A stretch of 64,000 bases of DNA from Acarospora socialis (lineage: Eukaryota > Ascomycota > Lecanoromycetes > Acarosporales > Acarosporaceae): the NCBI GenBank assembly GCA_025617375.2, contig JAMYGW020000002.1:310001-374000 (forward strand), in the 5' to 3' direction. How positions within the stretch are numbered: position 1 is the first letter of the stretch; the number at the start of each line of letters is the position of its first letter. Positions 24,127-37,960 of this stretch are shown piece by piece. The notes under the pieces are model-generated. The model had not been told where the DNA came from, did no database searches, and saw only the letters and a list, made by a program, of their open reading frames with translations. The position numbers and the translations under genes were made by a program.

Positions 24127-27100
24127 CTTTGAACATTCTTATAATACAATGAGTATGATGTCTAACACACAGAAAAATGTCTTAATCTTGTTCTTAAAAC
24201 AAGTTCAGACAAACTTATCTTTATTATTTACTTCAGATAGAATGACAGCACAATCAGTGATGATGTCAGCTCAAGTAATACAACTATTGCTGAGTGCATC
24301 TAAGATATAGATACTGAATATCTTTGATGAAAAACAAGAAAAACTGCAAGTCTTTGTGGTGAAGCTCAACCTGTATATTGAATTCAATCAATTAAAGTTT
24401 CAAATCAATCAAGAAAAGACACTGTTTGCAATAATCTATCTTGTGAATGCAGTCTTTAATTGAGTCAATCTCAAGCTGCACAAGTTTCTAGAAAAGAAAT
24501 ACAAAGAATGCAATGTGAATGTGAAGTCTATGTTCAATGACTATGTATGATTTAAGAAAAAACTAAGAAAAGTCTTCAAAATAATCAATAAAGAGAAAGC
24601 AGCAGAGAGACAAGTTCATATCTTGCAACAGAGTGAATCAGCAGCAGTATATATCACAGAGTTTCAGCAATTAACAGCACTTATTAGATGAGATAATAAA
24701 GCACTCATTTATCAGTACTATTGTGAGTTGAGAAAGTTCATTAAAGACAAGATAGCTTAAGCAGAACAATTAAACAATCTTTAGAAAATGATTGATCTGA
24801 GTATCAACATTAATAATTGTCAATAGAAACAACAGATGAAACAGAAAAAATATTGAATGTCATTTATGATAAAAGATCAAGAAGAAAGCTTTTGACTGTG
24901 AGTTAAGCAATATATTTCATCAACAAGACATAAAAGAATAAATTCTATGAATCTCAATATAATTGAGAAGCATCATCAGAAGTCATGAAAGACTAAATGA
25001 ACAAAGTTTGAATGTCAGTCAGAGTGGTTCACTAAGTTTTAGATGATACTATGAAACAAAATATAAACATGTTATAACTGCAGAAAATCTGAACATCTTG
25101 CTCAAGAGTGTAACAGATCTTGAATGAAAAGAAAGAACATTGCTGTGACAGTTAAGAAGAATACACACATAGTGCATGATGCTCTCAGCTAAACAATCTG
25201 CTACAATGATATGTGCAAAATACACATAAATACAAAAAACAAAGTCAGATGATATCTTCAGAAGCTATACAACAAAGATATTAAAAACAGACATGACATG
25301 ACAGATCAGTCAAACTACAAGAAAGAATTAGCTACTTTTGCAAAAGAACATATCAAGAAAGATGTTCTTGATGCTGAGATTGAAGAGACTGATACTTGAG
25401 AAACTCAGATAGAAAAAAACTACAGTGATAGCATCTGATAGACATTGAATTTGAATGTGAATCAAGAAGAAATTGATGAATAAAAAGTCAATATAAAACT
25501 GAAGATAGCATATCAGCACTCAGAGAATCAACACTGAGTATTGAAAGAAGAAAAGCTTCAATTTAAGAAGCAAGAGCTTGAGCAAGAGATACAAGCTTGA
25601 AAACAGAAAGCACAACACAAGAATGTGAAAAAACAAGAAACATATGATCAGCTAGAAGAGCTGATGATAGCTGTTAAAGATGAATGTCTCAACAGTGATG
25701 ATGTAGTATTGCTGAAATTTCTTATTTAAAAAACAAAAAGTCACAAGATTGAGATATGCTTATCTGAAGAAAACACAACACAAAATGAAAACAGATAAAT
25801 CTTCAGTGAAGAATATATATTATCTGAATTTCTGCAAAGAGTAAGAGTCATGAAGAGTCAGTTGCAGATGAAGTATGATCAGTATGAATTTCAATTACAC
25901 TCAAAAAGATACATTGAGCAGCATAGTCTAAAATATGTGAATCTTATGATCAGAAGAAAACTGAAGTGATTTTAAGAACTTTGAAGATGAGCTGAACAAT
26001 TAAGTGAATCAAAAAATAAAGAGCTTTCTTGACAAGACTAGAGAATAAGAAGCTAGTGATGTCTTAAAGATGAGACAATAGTCATTGAATATGAATCAAG
26101 ATCACAATTAATGAACATCATATCAACACATTGATGAATTTCAGAGCAGACAGTAATATCATGAATCAAAAAATAGTCAATATATTAAAATTAGAGACAC
26201 AGCAAGTGCACTGTTCATTTAACATACAAATAACAAATAGAGTCATCAAAAGAATTGATGAGAAAATCTGTGTGAAAGTCTCAATTCTTGAAAACTCACA
26301 AGAGATAATGTTTAATGTTATAAAATCAATCAAATACAATGCAGTACTAAAAATGCTCTGATTGTGCAGAAGAAATCTGAAGATTGATTGAGTTATAAAA
26401 GAGATATGTGCAATCAAAAACACATATAAGATTTCTAAACAATCAGAAATGAGCTTATCAAAGCATAAGTCATAAAATTATAAAATATTGCTATTGAACA
26501 GAAAGCAATCTAAGTGAATGTCATTATACTCAATGAGTGAGAATCAACTCAAGAAAGTTAGAACTTATCTTGATGAGAATTTAAAGAGAGAATTCATAAA
26601 ATCATCAAAGTCATCAGCAGAATACTCAATTCTGTTTGTATCAAAAAAGAATGACAAGAAATGATTATGTGTCAACTACAGACAACTCAATGAGATAACT
26701 CATTGAGACAGTTATTTTCTACTTTTGATAAAAGAGTTGCAAGATTGACTAGACAAGACTAAGTGATTCATGAGCTTAAATCTTAAAAATGTCTATTACT
26801 GAGTCAGAATGAAAGAAGATGAAGAATGAAAGACAGCATTTTGAATGAGATATGAACACTATGAGTACACTGTCATGTCATTTGAATTGAAAAATGCATC
26901 AGTCATCTTTCAGAGACTAATCAATGATATGTTGAGAGAATATCTCAATGATTTTGTGATCACATATCTTAATGACATTCTGATATATTCAGAGAATCTT
27001 GAGAAATACTGTAGACATATGTGCAAGATATTGACAAGACTCAATGAGAGAGTTCTGTACATGAAAAAGTCAAAAAGCAGATTTGAGATCAAGAAAGTTA

Positions 27101-29158
27101 AGTTTCTAGATTATGTGATTCAATCTGAACAGATTGAGAAGAATTCAAGAAAGATAAAAGCAGTCAGAAACTGATCAACATTGAAATGAATCAAGAAAGT
27201 ACAAGTCTTTCTAGAGTTGACAAACTATTATTGAAAGTTTATATCAAACTATGCAAGAATTGTGAAATCACTAATGCATTTGACATGCAAAAATGAAAAA
27301 TAACACTGAGATCAAGAGCAGAAGAATGCATTTCATGTATTAAAGAAAAGTTTTAGTGAAATGACACATCTGAGAATACTCAACTCAGTATGTAAAAAAA
27401 CACTGAAAACTGATGCTTCAGATTTCACAGTAAAAGCATGTTTATATCAGATTGAGAATGAACAACAAAAATTCATAGTATATCAATTTAGAAAACTATC
27501 AGAACTCAAGAAAAGATATGAGATTCATGACAAGAAACTTCTCATAATAGTGAAAGTACTACAAGACTGAAGATCTTATCTTGTAAAAATGAGCAAGTCA
27601 ATTCAGATCTATATAGATCACAAGAACTTGAAGAATTTTGCATTGACAAAGTAACTCAATCAATGACAGATTTGTTGAGCAAAACAGTTGACAGATTATG
27701 AATTTCAAATTCATTACAAGAAAAATAATGAGAATAATGAAGCAGATGTCTTAAGTAAACAATTTGATCATGAAGATGTACAGACAATATACACTGAAAT
27801 TTTAAGTGAAGACAACAAAGAAGTTCTCACAAAGAACTTAGCAGCAATGCACAAGATAGAGCAAGCTTTCTTAATGAATAAAGAACTCATTAAAATGTGT
27901 TACTATGACAGAGTTGATGAACATCTAGAAATCAAGTGCACTGAGAATCTAGTGTGAAGAAGACACAACATTGATGATTTTAGAAATTAAATCATCAAAA
28001 TAATTGCTGTGTGCAACTCATGCTGAAGAAATAAGATCAGCTAAGATAGATAATATAACAAAGTAATGCAATTAGATGCATCAGATGCATCATGAAAGTC
28101 AGTTATTATGAACTTCATTATAAAGCTATCACTGTCAAAGAACTCAGCATAAAAAGTGAAATTTGATAGTATCTTGATCATAGTGAACAGATTGATCAAA
28201 TACACAATGTTCATTTCATTCAGAAAAATCACAACAGCATCAATATTGATGTACATCATACTGCAAGAATTAATTAGTAATCATGAAATATTAAAAGAGT
28301 TTATCACTGACAGAGACAAGCTGTTTATGAGCAAGTTTTGAGAAATGCTCACAGCAGAACTCAGAATAAAACATAAGATGTTAATAACATATTATTCACA
28401 GACAGACAAACAAAGCAAACAGATAAATCAGACAGTAGAGATATACTTGAGACACTATGTCAACAAAAGTCAAGACAACTAAGTACAACTGTTATTAACA
28501 GCACAGTTTGTGTACAACAATGCAAGAAATGAAATCATGAAAGAAATGTCTTTCTATGTGAATTATGACTACAACTCAGAGATATAATAAGATTTCAAAG
28601 AACACAGATCACAAAGTCAAAAAGTAATTTTGAATATCACTCAGATAAAAAAACTGCATCAAGATCTGACAAAGCAGATTAAACAGCAGACAGAACAAAC
28701 AACAGAGACAAAATTATTCAAAAAAGAAGAAAGAGTATATCTGAAAATGAACAACATACAAATTAAAGAAAAAAGTAAGAAGCTGAAGAACAAGAACATT
28801 GAATCATTTAAGATCATACAAAACATTAAAGAGTTAAGCTATGAGTTAGACTTACTTAAGAAAATGAGAATACACTTAATATTTCACACATTCATGTTAC
28901 AGCATTGCAATCAGTTCATATCACTTTAAATCATTGAAACATCTGTCAAACTCAAAGAAGAATATGAAGTCAAGAACATTTTAAAAAAGAGAATGATTAG
29001 TGAAGAAGTTCACTATCTCATCAAATGAAAAGATTATGACATCTCAAAAAATATCTGAGAACTCAAAAAGAACCTCAAGAACTGCACAAGAACACTTCAA
29101 TGTTTTAAAAAAGAAAGTTGATATTAGTTCAGAAGAATGACAATATTGAGTCAATAAG

Positions 29159-29575
29159 TTATGATATTATTTGAGAATCTTCATTCTTAGTCTCATCATT
29201 ATCACTATTAAGTTCAGCAGCAAGACAGTCAATCTTTTGTGAAACACAGCAGTTCATCTGATTCAGTGTTTTCTGAAGATATATGACTTTTAAGAAAAGC
29301 ACAGCAAGCTCAGTGTGCTTGACTGTCAGTTTGCTGTTTGCTTTACTTATTTTCTTTTGAAGTGAAAGACAAGTTTTATTGAGAGACTCTCATGATACAT
29401 TGACACACAGATGACTGTGATGAGTATATTTATCACATTTTGATTGAGATTTCATTATGAAACAATTGATGCTGCAATGAACACAATAGTCACAAGAAAA
29501 CAGAGCAGACACATCACTGATCTGAATTTTCTTTGCAATTCTTAGACAATTTGAATTTTTAAAAAGCATCATCAC
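29159..29575 (-). pseudogene. Opposite-strand Cys-rich frame in copy B
   Basis: A 139-codon stretch at the same place as in copy A, with the LRIAKKIQ block and a Cys cluster (FSCDYC...C...KCDK). It is longer than in A and E by a multiple of three. Degraded; function unknown. Confidence 0.5.
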
Positions 29576-29647
29576 TGATGACAGATGATGTGAATATTCT
29601 TACTTATATAGACTTTAAAGAACTAATGCTTGAGAAGAGAAGAATAG

Positions 29648-29997
29648 TGTTATGATCAAGTTAAAATGAACTTAAAACAAACTGATGCATACATGAAAAG
29701 AACATATGTTAGAGACATGTAGACAGCAGTTATGTGACATCTTAACATACTCAATGATGAGCTTGATGAGCAAGCTCAACAGATTGCATGAGTGAGTCAT
29801 CTCAATGAGCTTAACAATGAGGTTGACAAGCAAGCTCAGTATATAGTCACAGTCATTTTTCTTATGAAAAGAATCATGTTCAACTTAAATAATCATCTAA
29901 AAGTTAAAGACCAGAACCATTTCAGATCAGCTGTTGTATCAATAAGCACAAACTTTTAGTTCTACATACTCAAGAAATCTTAGGTTAGAATGTTACA
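29648..29997 (+). repeat. Copy B 3' LTR (350 bp, type 2)
   Basis: The same length as the 5' copy, ending GTTACA, followed by the GCAAT flank. Confidence 0.9.
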
Positions 29998-30672
29998 GCA
30001 ATCAAAAAATTTAAAATATTTTTCAATTCTGAGTTGCTGAATACTATTAATACATATAAAAAAAATTAACTCAGTATTATGAAAAGATAGAAGTTGATTA
30101 TGAATTGTTTTGTAATCTTGAAACAATATTGAATTTATGCAACAAGCTTGACATATACAATGTAAACATTCTTTAATCTTCAATTCAAACAATATATTAA
30201 AACTAACATGTTTTTGTACAGAATGATGACTGAGAAAATTTATGTATAATCTATAAACTTAAATTTTAAAAATATTACAGCATTAATTATCAGTATCTGA
30301 AAAATGAGTTATTAAATTAAGATTTAATCATACTTGATCTCAAAGAGAGAAGACAATAACTATGATGAGTTACATAAAAAATATAACAAAGTATCAAGAT
30401 ATCATTTGTGAAAAAAGAACTTGCAGATTATTTGCAAAAATCTTCAATATTTAATGTGAATATTTCAATTCTTAAGTACTGAAAGCTGATGAAGAAGTTG
30501 AAATCAGTGATGATTCAATTTACAAAGTATATACTTGCAATTTCTGCAGCAAATGTTGATGTTAAATGTTTATTCATTATGATTTAAGATGTCATTACAT
30601 ATCATTAAAATCAATTAAATTCAGAAATCATCAAGAAAATCATGCTGATTAAATATTATAATATGTTTATAT
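29998..30672. other. AT-rich flank of copy B, no clear gene
   Basis: This may be the continuation of the hAT relic interrupted by copy B, since B's duplication flanks it, but I could not recognise the hAT C-terminal domain. A short plus-strand stretch at about 30,525-30,640 has Cys and His residues spaced loosely like a zinc finger. Unassigned. Confidence 0.35.
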
Positions 30673-31159
30673 TGTTGAGAATCTAATCACTAAGACAAAA
30701 GACTTATCTGACTGTGAGATCAGATTCTAAGTGAATGTATAAGTGAATGTGCAGATTGTGTGATGCACAACTGTAACAACTAATCTGCTTTTGCAAGAAA
30801 AGTGCTTGCTCTTGAGCAAAAACATCATACTAATAAGCTTCAACTTAAACTTGAATGCATGTGCATTCAAGATGAATTTGAGTCACAAATGAGCACAAGT
30901 TGTGAGCACAAACAGTGAACTCAAGTGTAATTAACATTCTTACTGCAGTCTTCAGTGCAACTTTCAGCATTTGTGATCTGATCAGACTGCACAATTTTGA
31001 TGTGTCATACTTAGAAATTTAATGCTAATAGTAATCAGTTAATGCTATCATTTGTAAAGAATCTTAATCACTAAAACAAAAGATCTGTCTGATCATGAAA
31101 TCAGATTCTAAGTGAATATATAAGTGAATGTGCAGGTTCTGTGATGTGCAACTATAATA
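30673..31159. mobile_element. Miniature LTR (TRIM-like) element, 487 bp
   Basis: Two direct repeats of 106 and 107 bp (30,673-30,778 and 31,053-31,159) enclose about 274 bp of non-coding DNA. The first repeat starts TGTTGAGAATCTAATC and ends CTGTAACA. The second starts TGTAAAGAATCTTAATC and ends CTATAATA. Both sides are bordered by TATAT (30,668-30,672 and 31,160-31,164), a 5-bp duplication, though weak in AT-rich DNA. There is no coding capacity. The structure is that of a terminal-repeat retrotransposon in miniature. Confidence 0.65.
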
Positions 31160-31164
31160 TATAT

Positions 31165-34095
31165 TTACAATAAAATTAATAAAAAGTCTTGAGAAAAGAT
31201 CTGCATTGACAATAATTGTTAACAATGATGAAGAAGAATTTTCAACAAATAAACTAAATTAAAAAGTAACTGAATTTCATACAGAGCTTTTATTATATCA
31301 ACTCTTCATTAATAATGATCTTTACAATGACAGTGATTAAAAAAATAACAATAATTTCAGACTTTTCAACAGCAATCAAGATGAAAACATTGATTCTAAA
31401 CTCTACAACAACAATTAAAATTAAAATCTAAATATTGAAACAATATATCTGAGTATTATAAATATTACAAATCATGCAATATTAAGACATGCAATCTTCA
31501 ACAATAACTATAGTCATGAATCAATAAATATTAATTTAAAAAAAGAGCACAAAACTTCTTCACTGAATATATTATCTGCAGCAATTAATGTTTTAATTAT
31601 TAACTTTATTTTTAATAATTCTAATATTATCAATTTCATTGTTTAAAATATCAGCTCAAACAACTCTGTTTAAAGTATCTTTACTGTCATTATATATACA
31701 GTTTTAAATATAATATCATGTTAATTAAGAGACAGAAGTCTTCTTTATAAATAAAACAAATAACTATTAAAAACATCACTTTTATAGACAAAAGTACAGA
31801 CACTATACTGTAAAATCATTACTGCTTTAATATTAAGATTATACAAGACACTTAATTTTTCACATATCAGTTACATCAGTGATTTTTTAAAGTCAAGAGA
31901 AATACATTCATTTTTATCTAAAAATAATGTTGATATTTATAGATCAAAGTAACATTGATCTCAGTAAACTCTTATTTTATCTTTTTTTAAAATATAAAAT
32001 AACATCACAAACAGAAAATCTTATTGTTGAATATATATGAAATTGTTGTGAATTTTAGACAGAATACATACATAGAGTTTTTATAAATTCACAGTGATTT
32101 TATTTCTATATTTACTATTTTACACAGTCTTATCACAACTTTTGTTTTTGCTGAATTCTCTAAATTAATTTATGACTTCATACTTTTCATGCTCAGCAGA
32201 TTAAGTCATACATATATATGTAGATATACTTTTATACTCTGTAACTCTTAAAAGTTTATTGTTGTTGAGTTGTTTATAGTGAACAACAATTACATTTTAA
32301 ATCAACAGTATTATACATACAAAAAGAAAAAATAAACTTATGAAACTGACTTTAAGTAAAATATCAGACTTAAACTTGCTTACATATTAACAACAATGAT
32401 TTTTAAAGTCTTTAATCTTCACTCAGAACATTGTAGTTCAGTTTAATTTTATATCTTTATTATTTTTATTTTTATCATTATTATAATGATCTTTCTTCTT
32501 TTCTTTCTCATTATCATTCTGTATGTTTTCTTTCATTTTTAAAATTTTTATTTTTTCATTAGCATTATCTACAGTGAACAGAGTCTGTTTTGTTGATGAT
32601 TGAATTTTAAATTCTATTTTAATCTATAGATATATTAAATTAACAAGAACTTAGTAAATAATTATAAAAACATTATAATTAAGCAATATAAACATATTTG
32701 ATTATTGTGTACATCAATTTTCTCACTTTTTAACTTTAAAAATATAATCTATAAAATTCATTTATTTAATAAGAGTTCTGATACTAAAACAGTACAGAAT
32801 TAATATATTTCATTTTTTTCTAGAATTATCTTTTTAATGTTTATTAATGCAACTTTGCTGAACTTAAAAAAGATACATTCATCATTAATATTTTTATCAG
32901 AAATAACTACTATAACTATTTTTTCATTTTTATTTAATATCTCTTTCACTTCTGCATTCTCATCTTCAGAAACATTGAAAATTACTAATAGTTGATATTT
33001 GGAAAATGAAACAGCATCAGTTTCTGTTTTAAAAAGTATTATAAATAAATATTAAAATTAAAATACATACTGATGATCTTTGTTATCAGTTATATATTCT
33101 GTATCAAATACAATATTATTGAAAACTTACATAACAAAATCTAAGTTTTCATCATTCACAGCAGTAAGTTCTTTGTAATTACAGAACTAAATAATTCACT
33201 CTTAATATTTAACTACTGTATATTAAGATTCTGTTCAGCAGTCTTAAATATTTTGATAAATTTTTATAATTTAATTACATCAGTACAATCTAAAATTCAA
33301 ATAAATAAAACATATTTCTTTATTAAAAATTGCAGAAGAACTCTTTACTTCAAGAAGTTTATAAAGAGTTTGAATTTCTTTAACTTATATAATGAATTTA
33401 TTGTGTTTAATAGTGTTATTTTTCTTCTTTTGCTGAGCTATTGCATTTTGATTTATGAGAAAGATCATTACATATTAAGTTAAAAACTGTGTAAAATTAA
33501 AACAGTATGTTAATACTCATCATATTCACTCTCTGTATATCTTTGAGTTATAATTTTTTCATTAATTTTGACTACATACTTTATTCTTTAAACAGTATCT
33601 TTAAACTTTCTATAATCTGAATTATGCTTGAAATTCTGATTTATTTTATTTAGTGTTTTACTGTTTTTATTGTGAATTTCTTTAATTTTATTATCTCTGA
33701 AAACATTAACTACTGAAAATTGTGATAATGTGATTTTCTGAGTTGTACTAAACAGTAAAGAATTTAATTGAAAAAGAAATGAAGAGTTTCTCAATTCATA
33801 GATATATTTTTATTATTATTATTATTATTCTTACACTAAACTAGCTATGCTAAGCAGAACTTCTCTTCAGTTCATATCTTAGAAAATGTTACAAGAATGA
33901 AAATTTAAGTTCATAATGTTCTTAATATGAAAGTAGATTAGATGCAAAAGTTGAGTGAATAAGATATAAAATGAATGATTTTACTTTTAGTCATAAAGAA
34001 CACTGATCATAAACTGAAACTGATTTAAATGATTGTTACACATAATTTATTTAACAGTCTCATAAATCAGCTCTTTAATAAACAGAAGTTGTATA
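31165..34095. other. AT-rich stretch, no gene recognised
   Basis: About 2.9 kb of very AT-rich DNA. Frames at plus 33,253-33,483 and minus 33,588-33,794 are short and match nothing I know. A minus-strand acidic stretch near 32,830-33,000 is also unassigned. A (TAT)n microsatellite lies at about 33,808-33,829. I see no LTR or TIR structure. Confidence 0.4.
33808..33829. repeat. (TAT)n microsatellite
   Basis: About seven TAT/TTA units within AT-rich DNA. Confidence 0.85.
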
Positions 34096-34097
34096 AA

Positions 34098-35626
34098 GTT
34101 TCTTTTTTTTTTTTTTTAAATAATAAACAGCTGTGAGTTCTTTCTGATTTCACATGTTAACAATATATGTTGTGAAGTTTCTGCTCTCTTATTACACAAA
34201 CAGTTGACAGAGAAAATTTTAAAAATCTTGATCTTGTAAAGAAAGTGATTGTAGTCAATGCATTTCATATAAAACTGAATTAATTTTGAACTTTCAGTCT
34301 TTCTTAGTCTCTGATGAAGTTAAAGAACTTTTTTGAAAAGTGATTCAATGACTTGATTTTATTTTCTGATCTTTTCTTTCTGATTAATGTTATATCATTT
34401 TTGAATTTATGTATTTTGTATGATCTTTTTCAAGCTGATTTTCTCTGTCAGTTTCACTAAAAAGTAAATGATCATCATAGTCATCATGAATTGACAGACT
34501 TTCTGTTTAATTCTTTTTTTAATGAGATTGCAGATCTTGTTTTTCATTTCTGTAAAGACTGTACTCTTTGTATGAATAGTATAGATTTGCACTTTATCAT
34601 CTAAATATAAATCAAAAAAAAAATGTAGATCTTAATTTTCAAAATGCTGATTGAAGTAACTTGATAAGCATTGATAATTATATAAAAACATTTGAACTGA
34701 GTAATATTAATTGCACTGACAATCTTCTTTATGTAATAATTCTTAATAAATATATATCAGATATGTACTTCATAAGTCATTGCTGATCAAATAACTGTTG
34801 TGTAAATCTGTTGAAATTGTATGAAAAAAGTTTTTTAAATAAATACAGATATTCTGATTAGCATTTCTGTTTGTTTAATCATTTTGTTTTGAAGAATCTT
34901 GATATGAGTAGTTCATTTGGGTTTAAAATCAAATTAAATTTCTAAGATTCTCACACTTAAAAAAAAAATCAATTCATTGTTCTAAATTTATATAACTATT
35001 ATATATTGAATTTGATTTTGATTCTGAAGAAGTGAATCATCTTGTATTTGTGAGAAATAAATTTAACTTTATGTTGTGTATTTCAGTTTGATGCAGTTAA
35101 TCTCAGTGAACAGTCTATACAAAAGAATGTTGATATTATCAGTAAAATTAATTGTCAAAATTTTCTCTTTTAATCAACTACATCACTTTAGCAGATCTGC
35201 ATTGTAGAATAAAAAGAGAATAAAGGATAAAGTAAAATCTTGTGAAACTTCAGTCTTCACAAAAAAACAACTTGACTTCTGTTTTTATATAATCAATAAG
35301 ATAATTTGATTGTGAAGAAAGCTCTGAACTCATTGTACAACTTAATAAAACATTTATTTCTTTTACAAGTTGTTCAGAAACTGAATTAAATTCATTGTAT
35401 CAAAAACTTTTACTATGTTCATTGACAGAAGAATAATAATATGTTTTTTACTGTTTTAAATTGTATAAATCTGACTTATCAACAGATTCAATACAGTTTT
35501 TATGAATCATTCTGTTTTATATTTCATCTAACTTTCAAAAAGAAAATTGTTGTCTTCTGTGATCTGCTTAATTTATATAATCAACAAAATTTATATAATT
35601 TTTTTCATTATGTTCAACAAAATAAT
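34098..35626 (-). pseudogene. LINE (non-LTR retrotransposon) RT relic
   Basis: The minus-strand frames, read from 35,626 downward, follow the order of fungal Tad/I-like LINE ORF2. There is the block before RT motif A, a 'KGAFDTVNH'-type block seen as KVFDTMNLIQFL at about 35,415, a dimerised 'SFL..Q' block, and a catalytic 'FADDINILxY' type block seen as TDNINILLYRLFTE near 35,110. Post-RT segments include a 'DLYLDDK' block (about 34,590) and a C-terminal Cys/His part read as CNKRAETSQHILLTCE near 34,185-34,140. A 15-T run at 34,103-34,117 could mark the poly(A) end on the minus strand. The 5' part (endonuclease, ORF1) is absent; chromovirus C borders it at 35,627. Frames are broken repeatedly. 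Confidence 0.6.
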
Positions 35627-35977
35627 TGTAATGTTCTCACAGAAGATTTCTCTCATATAAGAACTAAAAGTTGTGCTTATTGATATAAAAGCTGATCTGA
35701 AATGATTCTGATCTTTAATTTTTAGATTGTTATTTAAGTTGAACATAATTCTTTTCATAAGAAAAATGACTGTGACTATATACTGAGTTCATTTGTCAGT
35801 TTCATTGTCAAACTCATTAAGCTGACTCATTTATGCAATTCATCAAGCTTACTCATCAAGCTCATCATCAAGCATATTAAGATATCACATGACTTCTGTC
35901 TTGACAGACAACCTGTTAAATGCTTTTTTCATATACAAGTCAGTTTAAGTCTTATTTCTTCAGATATAATCATAACA
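35627..35977 (-). repeat. Copy C 3' LTR (351 bp, type 3)
   Basis: On the plus strand it runs from TGTAATGTTCTCACAG to ATAATCATAACA. It shares its middle with type 2 LTRs but has its own ends. Confidence 0.88.
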
Positions 35978-36053
35978 TCATTTTTTTTCTTTTAGATGTT
36001 AGTTCTCTAGATTTATATATAAGTGAGAGTATTCACATCATTCATCATCAGTG

Positions 36054-36467
36054 ATGATACTCTCTAAAAATTTCAATTGTTTAAGAATCACAAAGAAAAT
36101 TCAGATCAATGATGTATCTGCTCTGTTTTTTTGTAACTATTGTGTTAGTTGCAGTGTCAATTGTTTTGTAATGAAATTCTGACTGAAATGTGATAAATGT
36201 ATTTATTGTGATCATTTATGTATCAGTATATTGTGAAAGTCTCTCAATAGAACTTGTTTTTCTCTTCAAAAGAAAATAAGTAAAGTGAACAATGAACTAA
36301 CAGTTAAGCATGTTGAGCTTGTCACTTTGTCTTTAAAAGTCATACATTTTCAGAAAATTCTGAATCAAATAAATGACTGTGCTTCACAAAAGATTGACTA
36401 TCTTGCTGCTGAACTTAATAGTAATAATGATGAAACTGAGAATGAAGATTCTCAAACAATATCATAA
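36054..36467 (+). pseudogene. Opposite-strand Cys-rich frame in copy C
   Basis: A 138-codon stretch at the standard place between the 3' LTR and the chromodomain, opposite to gag-pol. The Cys cluster and the acidic C terminus (SNNDETENEDSQT) are recognisable. Degraded. Confidence 0.5.
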
Positions 36468-37119
36468 TTTGTAAACTTCATGTCTTCATTCTTCTGAATT
36501 AATATTGATTTCTTTTCTCAAAATGTTGAAGTGTTTTCACACAGTTCTTGAGATTTTCTTTGAGTTCTCAGATATTTTCTAAGATATCATATTCTCTTCA
36601 TTTAATGAGATAGTAAGTTTTTTCTTTAATCATTTTTTTCTCTAAAATGTTCTTAACTTCATATTTTTTGTTAAATTTAACAGATGTTTCAATAACTTGA
36701 AGTAATATGAACTGATTGCAGTGCTGTAATATGAATGCATAAAATACTAAGTGTATTCTTATCTTCTTGAGTAAGTCTAACTCATAATTTATTCTTTTGA
36801 TATCTTGTATAATCTTAAATAATTCAATGCTTTTATTTCTCAACTTTCTGCTTCTTTCTTTTGTCTTTATCTTGTTTATTCTTAAATATATTCTTTCTTC
36901 TTCTTCAAATAATTTTGTTTTTATCATTTGTTTCATTTACTGTTCAATTCATCTCATTAGATCTTGATGCAGTTTCTTTAACTGAGTGATGTTCAAAATC
37001 ATTTTTTGACTTCATGATTCATGTTCTTGTGAATCTCATCATATCTCTGAGTTGTAGTCATAGTTCACAAAGAAAGATGTTTCTCTTGTGATTTTGTTCT
37101 TTGCATTGTTGTACACAAA

Positions 37120-37471
37120 TGTAACATTCTAACCTGAGATTTCTTGAGTATGTAGAACTAAGAGTTTGTGCTTATTGATATAACAGCTGGTCTGAAATGG
37201 TTCTGGTCTTTAACTCTTAGATGGTTACTTAAGTTGAACATGATTCTTTTCATAAGAGAAATGACTGTGACTATATACTGAGTCTGCTTGCTGACCTCAC
37301 TGTTGAGCTTGTCAAGGTGGCTTGCTCATGCAACTCATCAAGCTTGCTCACCAAGCTTGCTGTTGAGCATGTCAAGATGTCACATGACTGCTGTCTAAAC
37401 ATTCTCTGAATGTACATCTTTCACATGTATGCATCAGTTTGTTCTAAGTCTGTTCTGACTTGGCTGTAACA
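37120..37471 (-). repeat. Copy D 3' LTR (352 bp, type 2)
   Basis: On the plus strand it runs from TGTAACATTCTAACC to GGCTGTAACA, and it is paired with 42,938-43,289. Confidence 0.92.
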
Positions 37472-37546
37472 CTATTTTTTTCTTCTCAGGTGCTAGTTCC
37501 CTAGAGTTTATATAAGTGAGGGTATTCACATTGTTCATTGTCAGCA

Positions 37547-37960
37547 ATGATGCTTTCTAAAAATTCAAATTGTCTAAGAATTGCAAAGAAAATCCAGATT
37601 GGTGGCACACCCACTCTGTTTTCTTGTGACTATTGTGCTCATTGTGACATCAATTGTTTCATAATGAAATCTTGACCAAAATGCAATAAGTGTACTTGCT
37701 GTGACCATTCATGTGTCAATGTATCATGAAAGTCTCTCAATAGAACTTGTCTTTCACTCCAAAAGAAGATAAGTAAAGCAAACAACAAATTGACAGTCAA
37801 GCACACTGAGCTTGCTGCACTTTTCTCAAAAGTCATACATCTTCAGAAAATGCTGAATCAGATGAATTGTCATGCTTTGCAGAAGGTTGACTGTCTTGCT
37901 GTTGAACTTGATAGTGATAATGATGAAACTGAGAATGAAGATTCTCAAACAATGTCATAA
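37547..37960 (+). pseudogene. Opposite-strand Cys-rich frame in copy D
   Basis: A 138-codon stretch, the same length as in copy C. The basic block and Cys cluster lie at the N terminus and the SDNDETENEDSQT acidic end at the C terminus. Degraded. Confidence 0.5.

Larger units (their letters stand above)
23777..29997 (+). mobile_element. Ty3/gypsy chromovirus copy B, full length (6,221 bp)
   Basis: LTRs 23,777-24,126 and 29,648-29,997 (350 bp each, type 2). The flanks ACAAT (23,772-23,776) and GCAAT (29,998-30,002) are a TSD with one transition. Layout as in copy A: gag about 24,150-25,040, CCHC about 25,070-25,115, coiled-coil spacer to about 26,130, protease region about 26,160-26,440, RT about 26,540-27,170 (YLNDILIYS block), RNase H about 27,360-27,740, integrase about 27,850-28,580, chromodomain about 28,950-29,050. 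It is whole in outline but coding-dead, with dozens of breaks. It has less residual GC than A and E, so it has either been exposed longer or been hit harder by RIP. Confidence 0.92.

Noticed and set aside
36598-36936. Separate host gene of 112 codons on the minus strand
   Set aside because: It is the integrase tail and chromodomain start of copy C and has counterparts in the other copies.
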